Notes: generated from the sequence alone by a model not told the origin. A DNA stretch of 64,000 nucleotides from Saccharospirillum sp. MSK14-1 (GCF_003054965.1 NZ_MIES01000033.1:620001-684000), one strand, 5' to 3'; numbered from the stretch's first letter, positions 19,191 to 26,653 are shown. Numbers and translations are program-made.

Positions 19191-21137
19191 ATGATGACAA
19201 AGGGATCTTCCGTTCACCATTTACCGATACGCTGGCTGGCCATAGTGATGATGCTGGTTGGCATGGGCCGGCCGCTCTACGCCGAAGAGCCGACCTATCA
19301 ACTGAACATGCAAGACGCCGATATTCGCGATGTGATCGATATGGTTGCCCGTGTGACTGGCGAAAGTTTTATCGTAGACCCTCGGGTTCGTGGTCAGGTG
19401 ACAGTGATTTCCGATCAGGAACTGAGTGCCGATGCCATCTACGAAATTTTTCTGGCGACAATTGAGGTCTATGGTTTTTCTGCCGTCGAAACGGACAACG
19501 CCATTAAGATCATTGCACAGGCCGATGTGAAATCCTCTGGTTTGCCGGTCGACAGCGACAGCAACATTCGGGGCGAGCGTCTCATCACCCGCGTCTTTCC
19601 CATCCAAAACACGTCTGCCATGGAACTGGTACCGATTCTGCGCCCTCTGGTGGCCAGCTATGGTCATCTGGCCGGGGTGAATACGGCCAATGCGCTGATC
19701 ATCAGTGACCGCGCGACCAACATTGAGCGCGTCGCTGAAATCGTCGAGTTACTGGACCAGGCCGGCAGTGAGGAAATCGAAGTGGTGGCACTGGAATACG
19801 CCTGGGTTGGCAACATTATCCAGCTGCTTGAACGCATCTCACCCACCCCGGTCACCGCTGGTGATCAGAGCGGCGGCCGTAGTGGGAATCGAGGTGTGCA
19901 CTTGGTGGGTGATGAACGATCTAATCGCATCATCGTGCGCGGCGAAGCTGAGGCGCGTGGTCAAATCATCGACTTGATTCGCGAGCTGGATATCGAGGCA
20001 CCTGAAAACTCCTCTTCCAAGGTGATTTTCCTTAATAACGCCGATGCTGCGCGTATGGCTGAGCTGTTGACGGGCCTGGCCGGTTCCGTACAACAAGGGC
20101 AGAACCAAGGCGGGCAAGCACCGCCGTCCAGTCCGATCAGCATTCTGCCGGACGAACAACTGAATGCGCTGGTGGTGCGCGCTGAACCGTCAGTGATGAA
20201 CGAAATAGAAAGCATCATTCGCCAGCTGGATGTGCGCCGGAAGCAGGTATTGATTGAAGCGGCCATTGTTGAAGTCAGTGGCGATGTCAGCGATGCCTTG
20301 GGGGTGCAGTGGGCGACCAATCCGGATCAGGTCGGTGAAGGTGTGCCTTTTGGCGCGACCAACTTCAACGAAGCCGGAGCTCCGTTGTCGGATATTGTGA
20401 CGGCCGCCGCTGCCAGTAATGCTTCTGCGCTGCCGAACGGTGCCTTTATTGGCCTGGTTGACCCCAGCGGTGACACGCCCAATTTCGGCGCCATCATTCA
20501 GGCGATTGAATCGCAGTCAAACACCAATGTGCTGTCCACCCCAAGTGTGATGACGCTCGATAACAGCGAAGCCTTTATTACCGTGGGCAGTTCAGTGCCC
20601 TTCAAAACCGGTGGTAACGGTACCGACGACAATCCGTTTGTGATTGAACGTCAGGATGTGGGTACCACCTTGACGGTCATCCCGCATGTTCAGCAGGACG
20701 GGTTGGTGCGCATGGAAGTCGATCAGGTGGTGGAATCGATTTCTGGTAACAATGCCTTCGGTGCGGTGGATATCGTGACCGACAAACGCCAGGTTCAGAC
20801 CGAAGTGTTGGTCGACAACGGTCGCACCATCGTCTTGGGTGGCTTGATCGACGATACCTTGATTGAACGTGAAAGCCGGGTGCCGATCCTGGGTCGAATT
20901 CCCATTCTGGGCGTCTTGTTCCGCTCCACTTCGACCGAACGTCAGAAGACCAACCTCTTGGTAGTACTGCGTCCGACTGTTGTAGAAGGCAATGGTGATG
21001 CGGTGCGTGATCGTCGTATGAGTGGCATCTGGGACATTCGCATCCAAACCATGGACAACTACGACGACTCTTACCTGCCACCAACAGTCGACGACTTGTT
21101 TGACGGTCGCCTCGATGGCGGCCGGATTCAGGAGTGA
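19191..21137 (+). CDS. gspD: Type II secretion system secretin
   Basis: Outer-membrane secretin forming the export channel of the type II system, 648 residues. A signal peptide ends near LYA (29-31). N0 (YQLNMQDADIRDVIDMV) and three further N domains follow to about residue 350, then the secretin core with the conserved VPILGRIPILGVLFRS and a C-terminal S-domain-like tail. Two ATG codons in tandem at the start make the exact initiation uncertain by one codon. It ends the gspN-C-D unit; the ATPase, platform and pseudopilin genes are not in the window. Confidence 0.95.
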   Translation: MMTKGSSVHHLPIRWLAIVMMLVGMGRPLYAEEPTYQLNMQDADIRDVIDMVARVTGESFIVDPRVRGQVTVISDQELSADAIYEIFLATIEVYGFSAVETDNAIKIIAQADVKSSGLPVDSDSNIRGERLITRVFPIQNTSAMELVPILRPLVASYGHLAGVNTANALIISDRATNIERVAEIVELLDQAGSEEIEVVALEYAWVGNIIQLLERISPTPVTAGDQSGGRSGNRGVHLVGDERSNRIIVRGEAEARGQIIDLIRELDIEAPENSSSKVIFLNNADAARMAELLTGLAGSVQQGQNQGGQAPPSSPISILPDEQLNALVVRAEPSVMNEIESIIRQLDVRRKQVLIEAAIVEVSGDVSDALGVQWATNPDQVGEGVPFGATNFNEAGAPLSDIVTAAAASNASALPNGAFIGLVDPSGDTPNFGAIIQAIESQSNTNVLSTPSVMTLDNSEAFITVGSSVPFKTGGNGTDDNPFVIERQDVGTTLTVIPHVQQDGLVRMEVDQVVESISGNNAFGAVDIVTDKRQVQTEVLVDNGRTIVLGGLIDDTLIERESRVPILGRIPILGVLFRSTSTERQKTNLLVVLRPTVVEGNGDAVRDRRMSGIWDIRIQTMDNYDDSYLPPTVDDLFDGRLDGGRIQE

Positions 21138-21266
21138 GGTGTATTTCAAAGTTTACGAATAGTGCCGTTTGTCAAAACAAAGACATAAGGATCGATGTCT
21201 TTACAGCGCGATACGGAATCGTAAGATACGCACCGTTTTGACTCTCTTGCATTAAGTTGCATTGCT

Positions 21267-21298
21267 GCCCGAATCATTTGGTTCGGGCTTTTTTTTTC
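21267..21298 (+). terminator. Rho-independent terminator after gspD
   Basis: GCCCGAA / TTCGGGC stem with a TCATTTGG loop followed by nine T. It lies about 130 bases after the gspD stop, just before the convergent transporter gene. Confidence 0.88.
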
Positions 21299-21304
21299 CG
21301 CCGC

Positions 21305-22237
21305 TCAGACGCAATTCCCCGCCTGATGGTTGGCGGCCGCCAGTCTGGGCAAAGCGATACTCTTAAGCAGCGTAATACCAACGCCCACACTGACTACCAT
21401 AATACCCGCCAAGCCCCAGACTCCCGGATATTCACCAAACATCCAGGCAGCCCAGAGCAGGGTGACCGCCGGCGTCAGATAAACCAGCGTCGATGTCCGG
21501 GTCACCCCCAGACGACGTAAGCTGGCGACAAAAAAACCATAGCCACCAAAGGTCGACAACGCGATTAACCAACCGAGTGCAGCCAGACTGCTGCCGTCAA
21601 GCGGTACAGTGGTGGAGCCGGGTTGCGCTGCGATGAGTGCCGCTGCTGTAAACAGCAAGGCAGCACCGAGTAATTGAACGGTTAAAGTGGGAAGCAAGGC
21701 GGTGCCGGTTGACCAGTGGTTTGCCAGCACGCTGCCCAGGGTGACACTGAGCATGGCCAAAAGCGGTAAACTGTAGGCCCAAACCGGTGTGCCCGGATTC
21801 AATTGCACATCGCTGGCGACACAGAGCAAAACACCGATACTGGCGATGCTCATACCAACCCAGCCCAGTTTCGACAGCTGTTCTCCCAGCCAGCGCCCTG
21901 CCAATGCAGCGGCAAGCAACGGTTGCAGCGCTGCAATCAGCGCAGTGAGGCCAGCACTGACTCCCATATCGATCGCCAGAATGACACCGAGCAAATAGCC
22001 GCCCACGGTCAGACTGCCAACGACGACTTCCTTTAACAGAGCACTCAAGGGCGAACGCTGACTGCGCAACAACAGACATCCCAGCGCGGCGAGGGCGGAC
22101 GCGAACAAAAACCGCCAGGCAAACAGCGCCAGTACCGGAACGGGCGACTGAGTGGCAAGCCCGCCCCCGATAAAACCCGAACTCCAACAGATGACGAAAC
22201 CAGCCGCGATCAGGGCGCTGGAAAAGGGTGTAGGCAT
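21305..22237 (-). CDS. EamA/DMT-family transporter
   Basis: Inner-membrane transporter of the drug/metabolite superfamily, 310 residues with about ten hydrophobic segments in two EamA repeats (CWSSGFIGGGLATQ at the start of repeat 1, GWLIALSTFGGYGFF in repeat 2). I chose the ATG at 22237, with AGAGG upstream, over a TTG at 22255. It is divergent from a LysR regulator with about 90 bases between starts, a common regulator-target layout. The substrate cannot be inferred; EamA members export amino acids, metabolites or drugs. Confidence 0.87.
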   Translation of the reverse strand: MPTPFSSALIAAGFVICWSSGFIGGGLATQSPVPVLALFAWRFLFASALAALGCLLLRSQRSPLSALLKEVVVGSLTVGGYLLGVILAIDMGVSAGLTALIAALQPLLAAALAGRWLGEQLSKLGWVGMSIASIGVLLCVASDVQLNPGTPVWAYSLPLLAMLSVTLGSVLANHWSTGTALLPTLTVQLLGAALLFTAAALIAAQPGSTTVPLDGSSLAALGWLIALSTFGGYGFFVASLRRLGVTRTSTLVYLTPAVTLLWAAWMFGEYPGVWGLAGIMVVSVGVGITLLKSIALPRLAAANHQAGNCV

Positions 22238-22327
22238 GACGAACCTCTGAGCCAAAAAATGAGAGGCTTGAGGTTGTGCTTATAAGAGTATTAAATAAAT
22301 CGAAATAAAATATAGCTAGGGTTAAAT
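22238..22327. promoter_or_regulatory. Divergent regulatory region, transporter and LysR gene
   Basis: This 90-base gap is notably AT-rich around 22278-22315 (TTATAAGAGTATTAAATAAA-type sequence). It must hold the promoters of both divergent genes and probably the LysR operator. No exact T-N11-A site can be singled out with confidence. Confidence 0.4.
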
Positions 22328-23227
22328 ATGTCTGAAGTCTCAGCGGCAGCGCTGGATCTGGAACTGTTACGCAGCTTTCAAGCCGCGGCGCAGCTGGGGT
22401 CACTGGCGGCGGCTGCGGAACAGAGACATCGAACACTGGGCGCGATCAGCATGCAGATCAAACGGCTGGAAAGTGTGCTCGACAGCCAACTGCTGGAGCG
22501 GGGGCCGCGGGGTGTCACCCTGACCGCGACAGGCGAGGCGTTGTTGCATGAAAGCCGTGAATTGCTGCGTCAGCACGATGGCATCCTGGCGCGCTTTACC
22601 GGTCGTGGATTGGCCGGCCGCGTGCGCCTGGGTTTGCCAGAAGATTACGCCCGCGAATTATTGAAAGGACTGTTACCCGAATTTATCAGCCGACATCCCG
22701 ATGTATTATTGGAAGCGGTGACCGCTACCAGTGGCGAACTGGCTCGGCAGATACAGGCATCGAAACTCTCCATTGCCGTAGTACTGGACCGACCGGTTGC
22801 CCTGACCGGTGGCCGACCATTGTGGCAAACCAACCCGGTCTGGGTGGGTGCTCGCCACAGCCGCTTTGATCCTGCATCCAGTTTACCGCTCGCCGTGCAC
22901 GACGCAGACTGTCCTTACCGGCAACTGGCAGTCGAGGCGTTGGAGCACGCTAAGCGACCCTGGCATGCCGTCTTCACCTCAACCAGCATCCATGCGATGG
23001 AGCAAGCCGTGGAAGCGGGCATGGCGGTGAGCGTGATCGATCGTGAACGGATGACACCCTCGATGATTGAATTGGGTCCAGACGATGGATTGCCAGTATT
23101 ACCGCATTGCCAGGCAAACCTGCATTTGGCGCAGCAGATAGATGAACCTTCCCGGCCGGCCGTTGAAGCGTTAGCGGCGATGTTGGAAGAGCGGCTGTTA
23201 GATCGTGGGCCTTGGCGGTGGTTGTGA
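22328..23227 (+). CDS. LysR-family transcriptional regulator
   Basis: DNA-binding regulator of 299 residues. The N-terminal winged helix-turn-helix covers about 10-70 (LRSFQAAAQLGSLAAAAEQ, then AISMQIKRLESVLDSQLLER), and the substrate-binding domain of two Rossmann-like lobes follows (LAGRVRLGLPEDYARELLKG onward). It is transcribed away from the EamA transporter gene, which is its likely target; the inducer is unknown. Immediately downstream begins the first copy of a structured repeat family. Confidence 0.92.
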   Translation: MSEVSAAALDLELLRSFQAAAQLGSLAAAAEQRHRTLGAISMQIKRLESVLDSQLLERGPRGVTLTATGEALLHESRELLRQHDGILARFTGRGLAGRVRLGLPEDYARELLKGLLPEFISRHPDVLLEAVTATSGELARQIQASKLSIAVVLDRPVALTGGRPLWQTNPVWVGARHSRFDPASSLPLAVHDADCPYRQLAVEALEHAKRPWHAVFTSTSIHAMEQAVEAGMAVSVIDRERMTPSMIELGPDDGLPVLPHCQANLHLAQQIDEPSRPAVEALAAMLEERLLDRGPWRWL

Positions 23228-23290
23228 GTTTGGTGATGTGTTTTTGAAATAGAAATAGAAAGTGGAGTGAGCTGATGGCGAAGAGAATTA

Positions 23291-23370
23291 CGTTCGGGGT
23301 GGGCTTGTGTGCTTTGCACACAAACCTGGCTTTGCTAGGGGCTTTGCGGCCCTAAACGCGGAGCGTTCAG
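23291..23370 (+). repeat. Multi-hairpin dispersed repeat, copy A
   Basis: An 80-base element with consecutive short hairpins. Stem i is GTGTGC-TTT-GCACAC (23307-23321), stem ii CCTGGC-TTT-GCTAGG (23325-23339), stem iv CTAAACGC-GGA-GCGTTCAG (23352-23370). It is homologous to copies at 25716-25799 and 25962-26046 in the same orientation. At its right edge it fuses directly to a 17-base piece of the tRNA-Ser gene. No credible protein is encoded. Confidence 0.85.
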
Positions 23371-23387
23371 TCGAACCCCCGGTAGGC
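23371..23387 (+). repeat. Direct repeat of tRNA-Ser segment (att-like), left copy
   Basis: TCGAACCCCCGGTAGGC is identical, in the same orientation, to 26149-26165 inside the tRNA-Ser(UGA) gene (T arm and variable arm). The two copies bracket about 2.8 kb of unrelated genes, as att sites bracket tRNA-integrated islands. The first six bases also belong to the repeat end (compare copy C), so the diagnostic part is the remaining eleven. Confidence 0.65.
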
Positions 23388-23408
23388 TTCTATTATTTTG
23401 ATTGTGCT

Positions 23409-23747
23409 TTAATCCCAGCTTGTTGACTTTATTAGAGTAAAGTCAGAAGTTACTTCGTACTCACTGGTTCGATCTTCCGATATGATTTTGGATATGTCAG
23501 AGGAGTTCAGTTCTATAATTTTCTCACCTGACGACATTTCAATTCTTTCAACCTCACGTAGCCTGTCTACGATATATGTTGAGTACGTGGCCCGTACTGT
23601 GTATTCATATATTTCGTTGTTTAGATAATTGATTTTCATATCAATACTAGAGCCAGAGTAATTTGCTATGTGCATATAAGTGAGGCGGTTAGTTATACAA
23701 GCACTTAAAAGTGTCATAGAAATAATGCAGGTAGTGACAATTTTCAT
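23409..23747 (-). CDS. Small predicted lipoprotein of unknown function
   Basis: Unrecognised protein of 112 residues. The N-terminus is a lipoprotein signal peptide with lipobox LLSAC, placing the acylated cysteine at residue 17, so the mature protein is probably membrane-anchored in the periplasm. The rest is polar with beta-type stretches (SIDMKINYLNNEIYEYTVRA). Base composition is clearly richer in A and T than the flanking lysR gene. It is the leftmost gene of the island next to tRNA-Ser and is transcribed opposite to the other island genes. Confidence 0.7.
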   Translation of the reverse strand: MKIVTTCIISMTLLSACITNRLTYMHIANYSGSSIDMKINYLNNEIYEYTVRATYSTYIVDRLREVERIEMSSGEKIIELNSSDISKIISEDRTSEYEVTSDFTLIKSTSWD

Positions 23748-23849
23748 ATTTCAACTCGTCCACAAAAACGATTATTAGAGTGGGCTTTTTGTATTTGATT
23801 CACTATAAAGGGTAATTTCCTTGCTACCAAGGTATGTTCCAAAGGAGTT

Positions 23850-24005
23850 TTGATCATTTCTAATGACGGCTGCGGTGTAGTTGGAGAGTTACTGAGTCTT
23901 GGTGAAATAGTTACCAATGCTTTGCGAGATTACAGGATTGAGAATGAAGACGCGGCTAACGCATCTATCGATTCCGCGACATCGAAGGAAAAAAGTGGGA
24001 GCTAA
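23850..24005 (+). pseudogene. Truncated paralogue of the neighbouring 148-residue gene
   Basis: The frame ending at 24005 reads GVVGELLSLGEIVTNALRD and then YRIENEDAANASIDSA. It aligns without gaps with GVMGEPLSLREIVTSALDE and CRVELEEASKTPIDFA of the next gene. Only this C-terminal third is present; upstream there is no ATG in frame, only a TTG two bases after AAAGGAG. It is best read as the remnant of a duplicated cassette gene. Apart from this fragment the 304-base gap at 23748-24051 holds nothing I can identify. Confidence 0.6.
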
Positions 24006-24051
24006 GGTTCACTAAATTGACTCACTTTATGGTAGCTAGGAAGCACAGAAA

Positions 24052-24498
24052 ATGACAACTGAACATCAAGCACTGCTAGATAAAGAGTTGAGTGAGAATC
24101 GAGAATACCTCGAGAACCTCGGTGCCAGAATAGATGGCTATAGCGGAGGTAGCCCTGAAGGTGACGTCTGGCAATTCGCATTCATGTTTGAATGCCCTCT
24201 GCCACCGGATCGAGCAAGCGCTATAGTGAGAATATACTGGCAGCATGGAATGGCAGCAGAACCTGAGAATAAGATGAGTGTTACCCGCCGGTCATCAATT
24301 TTTCGTGTAGGTTCCTTTTCAAGGTACGACAACTTTGAGAAATACCAGCGCGGTGTAATGGGAGAACCACTGAGTCTTAGGGAAATTGTGACTAGTGCCT
24401 TAGACGAATGCAGGGTTGAGCTAGAAGAAGCATCTAAAACACCCATCGATTTCGCGGTTTTTGCCTGCCCCAAACTTTCTAATCCACAGCGATCTTAG
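24052..24498 (+). CDS. Island protein of unknown function, 148 residues
   Basis: I do not recognise this protein. It is soluble, with a charged helical N-terminus (HQALLDKELSENREYLENLG), a central aromatic part (DVWQFAFMFECPLPPD) and a C-terminal helical region repeated in the degenerate copy upstream. There is no signal peptide. Codon use and base composition are AT-richer than the chromosomal neighbours. It sits in a run of three same-strand unknown genes (to 25594), each of about 130-155 residues. That layout is typical of cassette or immunity-type accessory genes, but nothing in the sequence proves such a role. Confidence 0.65.
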   Translation: MTTEHQALLDKELSENREYLENLGARIDGYSGGSPEGDVWQFAFMFECPLPPDRASAIVRIYWQHGMAAEPENKMSVTRRSSIFRVGSFSRYDNFEKYQRGVMGEPLSLREIVTSALDECRVELEEASKTPIDFAVFACPKLSNPQRS

Positions 24499-24590
24499 TA
24501 ATGTTCATCCCCGGACCTATCTTGCATTGGTCACCTATTCGGTACGACAAATGATAGACATATAAAGTGGCTGTGATCATGGGAAGCGTT

Positions 24591-25055
24591 ATGAGTAATT
24601 ACATTAGAGTTGAAAGAATTCCGTATGAGGAGCCTTATCACATAAACCTTATATGGAGAGCATCCAATGGAAGTGTTTCAACTCGCTTTGAATATTATGC
24701 AAATGCGGGTTCACTAAAAGAAATTGCGGAGCGGCTAGAGAGTTTTCCTCAGAATAGCCGCGATGTCTACTTGTATGAACTTGGTTCTGAAAAACCCGAA
24801 GACAAATTCGCTTATTATTTTAGGTTGAGAGCTTTTACTACTAATTTATTAGGTAAGACAGCACTGCAAGTTCGATTTAACAACAACGAGGATTTACCAA
24901 ACCGAGAAGTAGTAGAATTCTGTATCCAAGCGGAACCCTCGGCTATAAATAGGCTCGGTGAGCTTTTTCGGAAGTTTGCCAACCTCAATCAAGAATATTT
25001 GGCTTGGTCTGATTCTGAATCATTTATAGGTGACAAGTCAGAATATGAACAGTAA
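24591..25055 (+). CDS. Island protein of unknown function, 154 residues
   Basis: Unrecognised soluble protein. I chose the ATG at 24591 (MSNYIRVERIPYEEPYHINL) because GGGAAG lies just upstream; GTG at 24567 and ATG at 24579 are in-frame alternatives. The sequence is mixed alpha/beta and ends acidic (WSDSESFIGDKSEYEQ), with no membrane segment. It shares the AT-rich composition of the island. Size and acidity would fit an immunity protein, but no toxin gene or diagnostic motif is present, so this is only a possibility. Confidence 0.6.
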   Translation: MSNYIRVERIPYEEPYHINLIWRASNGSVSTRFEYYANAGSLKEIAERLESFPQNSRDVYLYELGSEKPEDKFAYYFRLRAFTTNLLGKTALQVRFNNNEDLPNREVVEFCIQAEPSAINRLGELFRKFANLNQEYLAWSDSESFIGDKSEYEQ

Positions 25056-25192
25056 AGATATGAAAAGCCACCCGCAAAAACATGGCTTGGCCCTGCTCAA
25101 ATTCTTGGTCTTCTTTTGGCTGGCCATTGGCAAGGATTGAACGTCAATCTGGGTGTGTTGGTTGTTTCAGAAAGGGTACAGAAGCTCGTTAT

Positions 25193-25594
25193 ATGAAACC
25201 TCGCTATTTTCAGGGTATTGGTGAGGCCCCGGCTCATCTCTCGCATATCTTTCATGATAGAAGTGATGATGCTGGTCGGCTTCAATTTAAAAAGGAAGGC
25301 CATGAGTTTGAAGTGGCCTTCGAATCGACGTCAGACCTGCTCTCCAAGTTACAGACAATATTAACCGATTCGGTTCCGCTCTCTGTGGGTGGGAATGTAC
25401 CCGGACCCGTTGATGAAGTTGGCTTTCTTATCGAATCAGGGAAATTGCAGGGTCCATATATCGAAATTTCATGGTCAGCACCGGGTTGCTGGACCGTGCG
25501 GGAAATAATAGATGGTGCATTGGAGTGGAAAAAAGCTGACTGCCTCTCTGATATTGTTAACCAGGCATTTAATCCGGAATCGCTAGCTGAATAA
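25193..25594 (+). CDS. Island protein of unknown function, 133 residues
   Basis: Unrecognised soluble protein. The frame is open from 25082, but the upstream part looks unlike protein, and the ATG at 25193 (MKPRYFQGIGEAPAHLSH) gives a natural start. Two stretches look structured: FKKEGHEFEVAFESTSDLLS and GPYIEISWSAPGCWTVREII. There is no signal peptide. It is the last full-length gene of the island before the tandem repeats that lead to tRNA-Ser. Confidence 0.58.
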   Translation: MKPRYFQGIGEAPAHLSHIFHDRSDDAGRLQFKKEGHEFEVAFESTSDLLSKLQTILTDSVPLSVGGNVPGPVDEVGFLIESGKLQGPYIEISWSAPGCWTVREIIDGALEWKKADCLSDIVNQAFNPESLAE

Positions 25595-25608
25595 GCTGGT
25601 CGGAATCT

Positions 25609-25692
25609 ATGAGCAATATCAGTTTGCCCAGTCGTGACGAGATTATGATTGCCATGTCTCGAATGGAAACCAAGGCTTTAGGTGCCAAATGA
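25609..25692 (+). CDS. Possible 27-residue ORF or truncated gene start
   Basis: ATG at 25609 opens a 27-codon frame (MSNISLPSRDEIMIAMSRM and eight more residues) ending at a TGA only 24 bases before repeat copy B. It looks like the N-terminus of a larger helical protein cut off by recombination at the repeat, but a true small peptide cannot be excluded. Confidence 0.25.
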   Translation: MSNISLPSRDEIMIAMSRMETKALGAK

Positions 25693-25715
25693 TAGTGTGG
25701 CGGTAGGAACAAACC

Positions 25716-25799
25716 CGTTCGGGATGGGCTTGTGTGCTTTGCGCACAACCTGGCGTTGCCAGGCGCTTCGCGGCCCTGAACGCGGAGCGTTCAGTCGAC
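25716..25799 (+). repeat. Multi-hairpin dispersed repeat, copy B
   Basis: Second copy of the element at 23291. Stem i is GTGTGC-TTT-GCGCAC (25732-25746, one G-T pair), stem ii CCTGGC-GTT-GCCAGG (25749-25763), stem iv CTGAACGC-GGA-GCGTTCAG (25776-25794). The stretch from 25595 to the tRNA (536 bases) contains only this repeat material; the short frames inside it on both strands are by-products of the repeat. Confidence 0.88.
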
Positions 25800-25920
25800 A
25801 AAATTGCCGGGAGCAATTTTGCATGAGCAAAGCGAACCCGAAGGGTGGCTGCCATGGATGGCGGCCATCACCTGGCGGAGGACGCGAACGAAGTTCCTCG
25901 CTTTGCAAGGTTGAATAAAA
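25800..25920 (+). repeat. Repeat extension with two further hairpins
   Basis: Follows copy B. It holds AAAATTGC-CGGGA-GCAATTTT (25800-25820) and a 9-bp stem GGCTGCCAT / ATGGCGGCC (25847-25866). A module then ends in CCTCGC-TTT-GCAAGG and an A run (about 25872-25920). The last module recurs after copy C at 26048-26096; the first two hairpins do not. Confidence 0.7.
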
Positions 25921-25961
25921 AACGGGACTTGGTAGGGGCGCTTCATTGGAATAGGGTCATT

Positions 25962-26096
25962 CGTTCGGGATGGGCTTGCGTGCCTTGCACGCAACCTGGC
26001 GTTGCCAGGCGCTTCGCGGCCCTGAACGCTTTGCGTTCAGTCGAACCGACGGAGAACGCGAACGAAGTCCCTCGCTTTGCGAGGTTGAACAAAAAA
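25962..26096 (+). repeat. Multi-hairpin dispersed repeat, copy C with end module
   Basis: Third copy, with stem i changed on both sides to GCGTGC-CTT-GCACGC (25978-25992), stem ii identical to copy B (25995-26009) and stem iv CTGAACGC-TTT-GCGTTCAG (26022-26040) with a different loop. The end module 26048-26096 includes CCTCGC-TTT-GCGAGG, now a perfect stem where copy B has a mismatch. Changes therefore keep pairing, which points to selection on structure. Confidence 0.88.
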
Positions 26097-26123
26097 GGGG
26101 ACCCGACTGGGTCCCCTTTTTTG
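26091..26123. terminator. Bidirectional terminator beside tRNA-Ser
   Basis: Perfect 8-bp stem GGGGACCC-GACT-GGGTCCCC with an A run before and a T run after. On the minus strand it lies 8 bases beyond the CCA end of tRNA-Ser and is probably its terminator. Confidence 0.88.
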
Positions 26124-26130
26124 TTCAATT

Positions 26131-26222
26131 TGGCGGAGAGTGAGGGATTCGAACCCCCGGTAGGCGCAAACCTACGGCTGATTTCAAGTCAGCTGCATTC
26201 AACCGAGCTCTGCCAACTCTCC
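26131..26222 (-). tRNA. tRNA-Ser(UGA)
   Basis: A 92-base gene with encoded CCA. The acceptor stem is GGAGAGT/ACTCTCC. The anticodon stem GCTGA/TCAGC holds loop CTTGAAA, giving anticodon TGA at 26184-26186. The long variable arm (CGTAGG ... CCTACC) is typical of class II serine tRNA, and the T loop reads GTTCGAATC. Seventeen bases of its T and variable arms recur at 23371-23387. The gene itself is intact, and the AT-rich island lies on its 3' side, as expected for tRNA-targeted integration. Confidence 0.97.
26149..26165 (+). repeat. Direct repeat of tRNA-Ser segment (att-like), right copy
   Basis: Right-hand copy of TCGAACCCCCGGTAGGC, inside the T and variable arms of the intact tRNA-Ser gene. 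It pairs with 23371-23387. Confidence 0.65.
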
Positions 26223-26316
26223 ATAACGCGGCGCAGTTTACCGGACTGACTTTGGGTGTCAACTGAAATCTTGCTAAGCTGCTGAAATTCAACGAGAAAA
26301 GTCGCTTGGAGGCGGT

Positions 26317-26643
26317 ATGCATTTGTTGGCGGTTTATGTGCCGGAGTCGCACAAGGACAGTTTGATTGAAGCGCTTGCACAAGCGGGTGCCGGACGCATT
26401 GGCGATTATGAGGCGTGTGCCTGGTCAACTTTGGGGCAGGGGCAGTTCCGGCCGTTGGATGGGGCTCGGCCGCATTTGGGGCAGGTTGGTGAGTTGGAAG
26501 AGGTGGCCGAATACAAGATTGAGATGGTATGTGAGGATTCCGTTATTCCGGCGGTCTTAGCGACGCTGGTATTGGCTCACCCTTATGAAGAACCCGCCCA
26601 TCATCTGTTGCCGATTCTCAGTCGGCGTGACTTCCAACAGTAA
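26317..26643 (+). CDS. YqfO/NIF3-insert-like protein
   Basis: Small cytoplasmic protein of 108 residues resembling the PII/CutA-like insert domain of NIF3 proteins. This stand-alone form is common in gammaproteobacteria. Typical features are the N-terminal LLAVYVPESHKDSLIEALAQ, GARPHLGQVGELEEVAE and the C-terminal AHPYEEPAHHLLPI. The function of the stand-alone form is unknown; a metal- or ligand-binding trimer is plausible from the fold. It is convergent with adk across a shared terminator. Confidence 0.82.
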   Translation: MHLLAVYVPESHKDSLIEALAQAGAGRIGDYEACAWSTLGQGQFRPLDGARPHLGQVGELEEVAEYKIEMVCEDSVIPAVLATLVLAHPYEEPAHHLLPILSRRDFQQ

Positions 26644-26653
26644 GAGCGCCAAT

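Noticed and set aside
23371-23387. A second tRNA-Ser gene
   Set aside because: Only 17 bases match; acceptor, D and anticodon arms are absent.
23291-26096. Repeats considered as a CRISPR array
   Set aside because: Only three copies, unequal spacing, each with multiple internal hairpins, and no cas genes.
23371-26130. Island considered as a chromosomal integron with attC sites
   Set aside because: No integron integrase and no ordered RYYYAAC/GTTRRRY simple sites around each gene; the repeats flank the whole block.
25643-26249. Several 60-130 codon frames on both strands over the repeat block
   Set aside because: They recur in every repeat copy and run through hairpins and the tRNA; they are by-products of the repeat.
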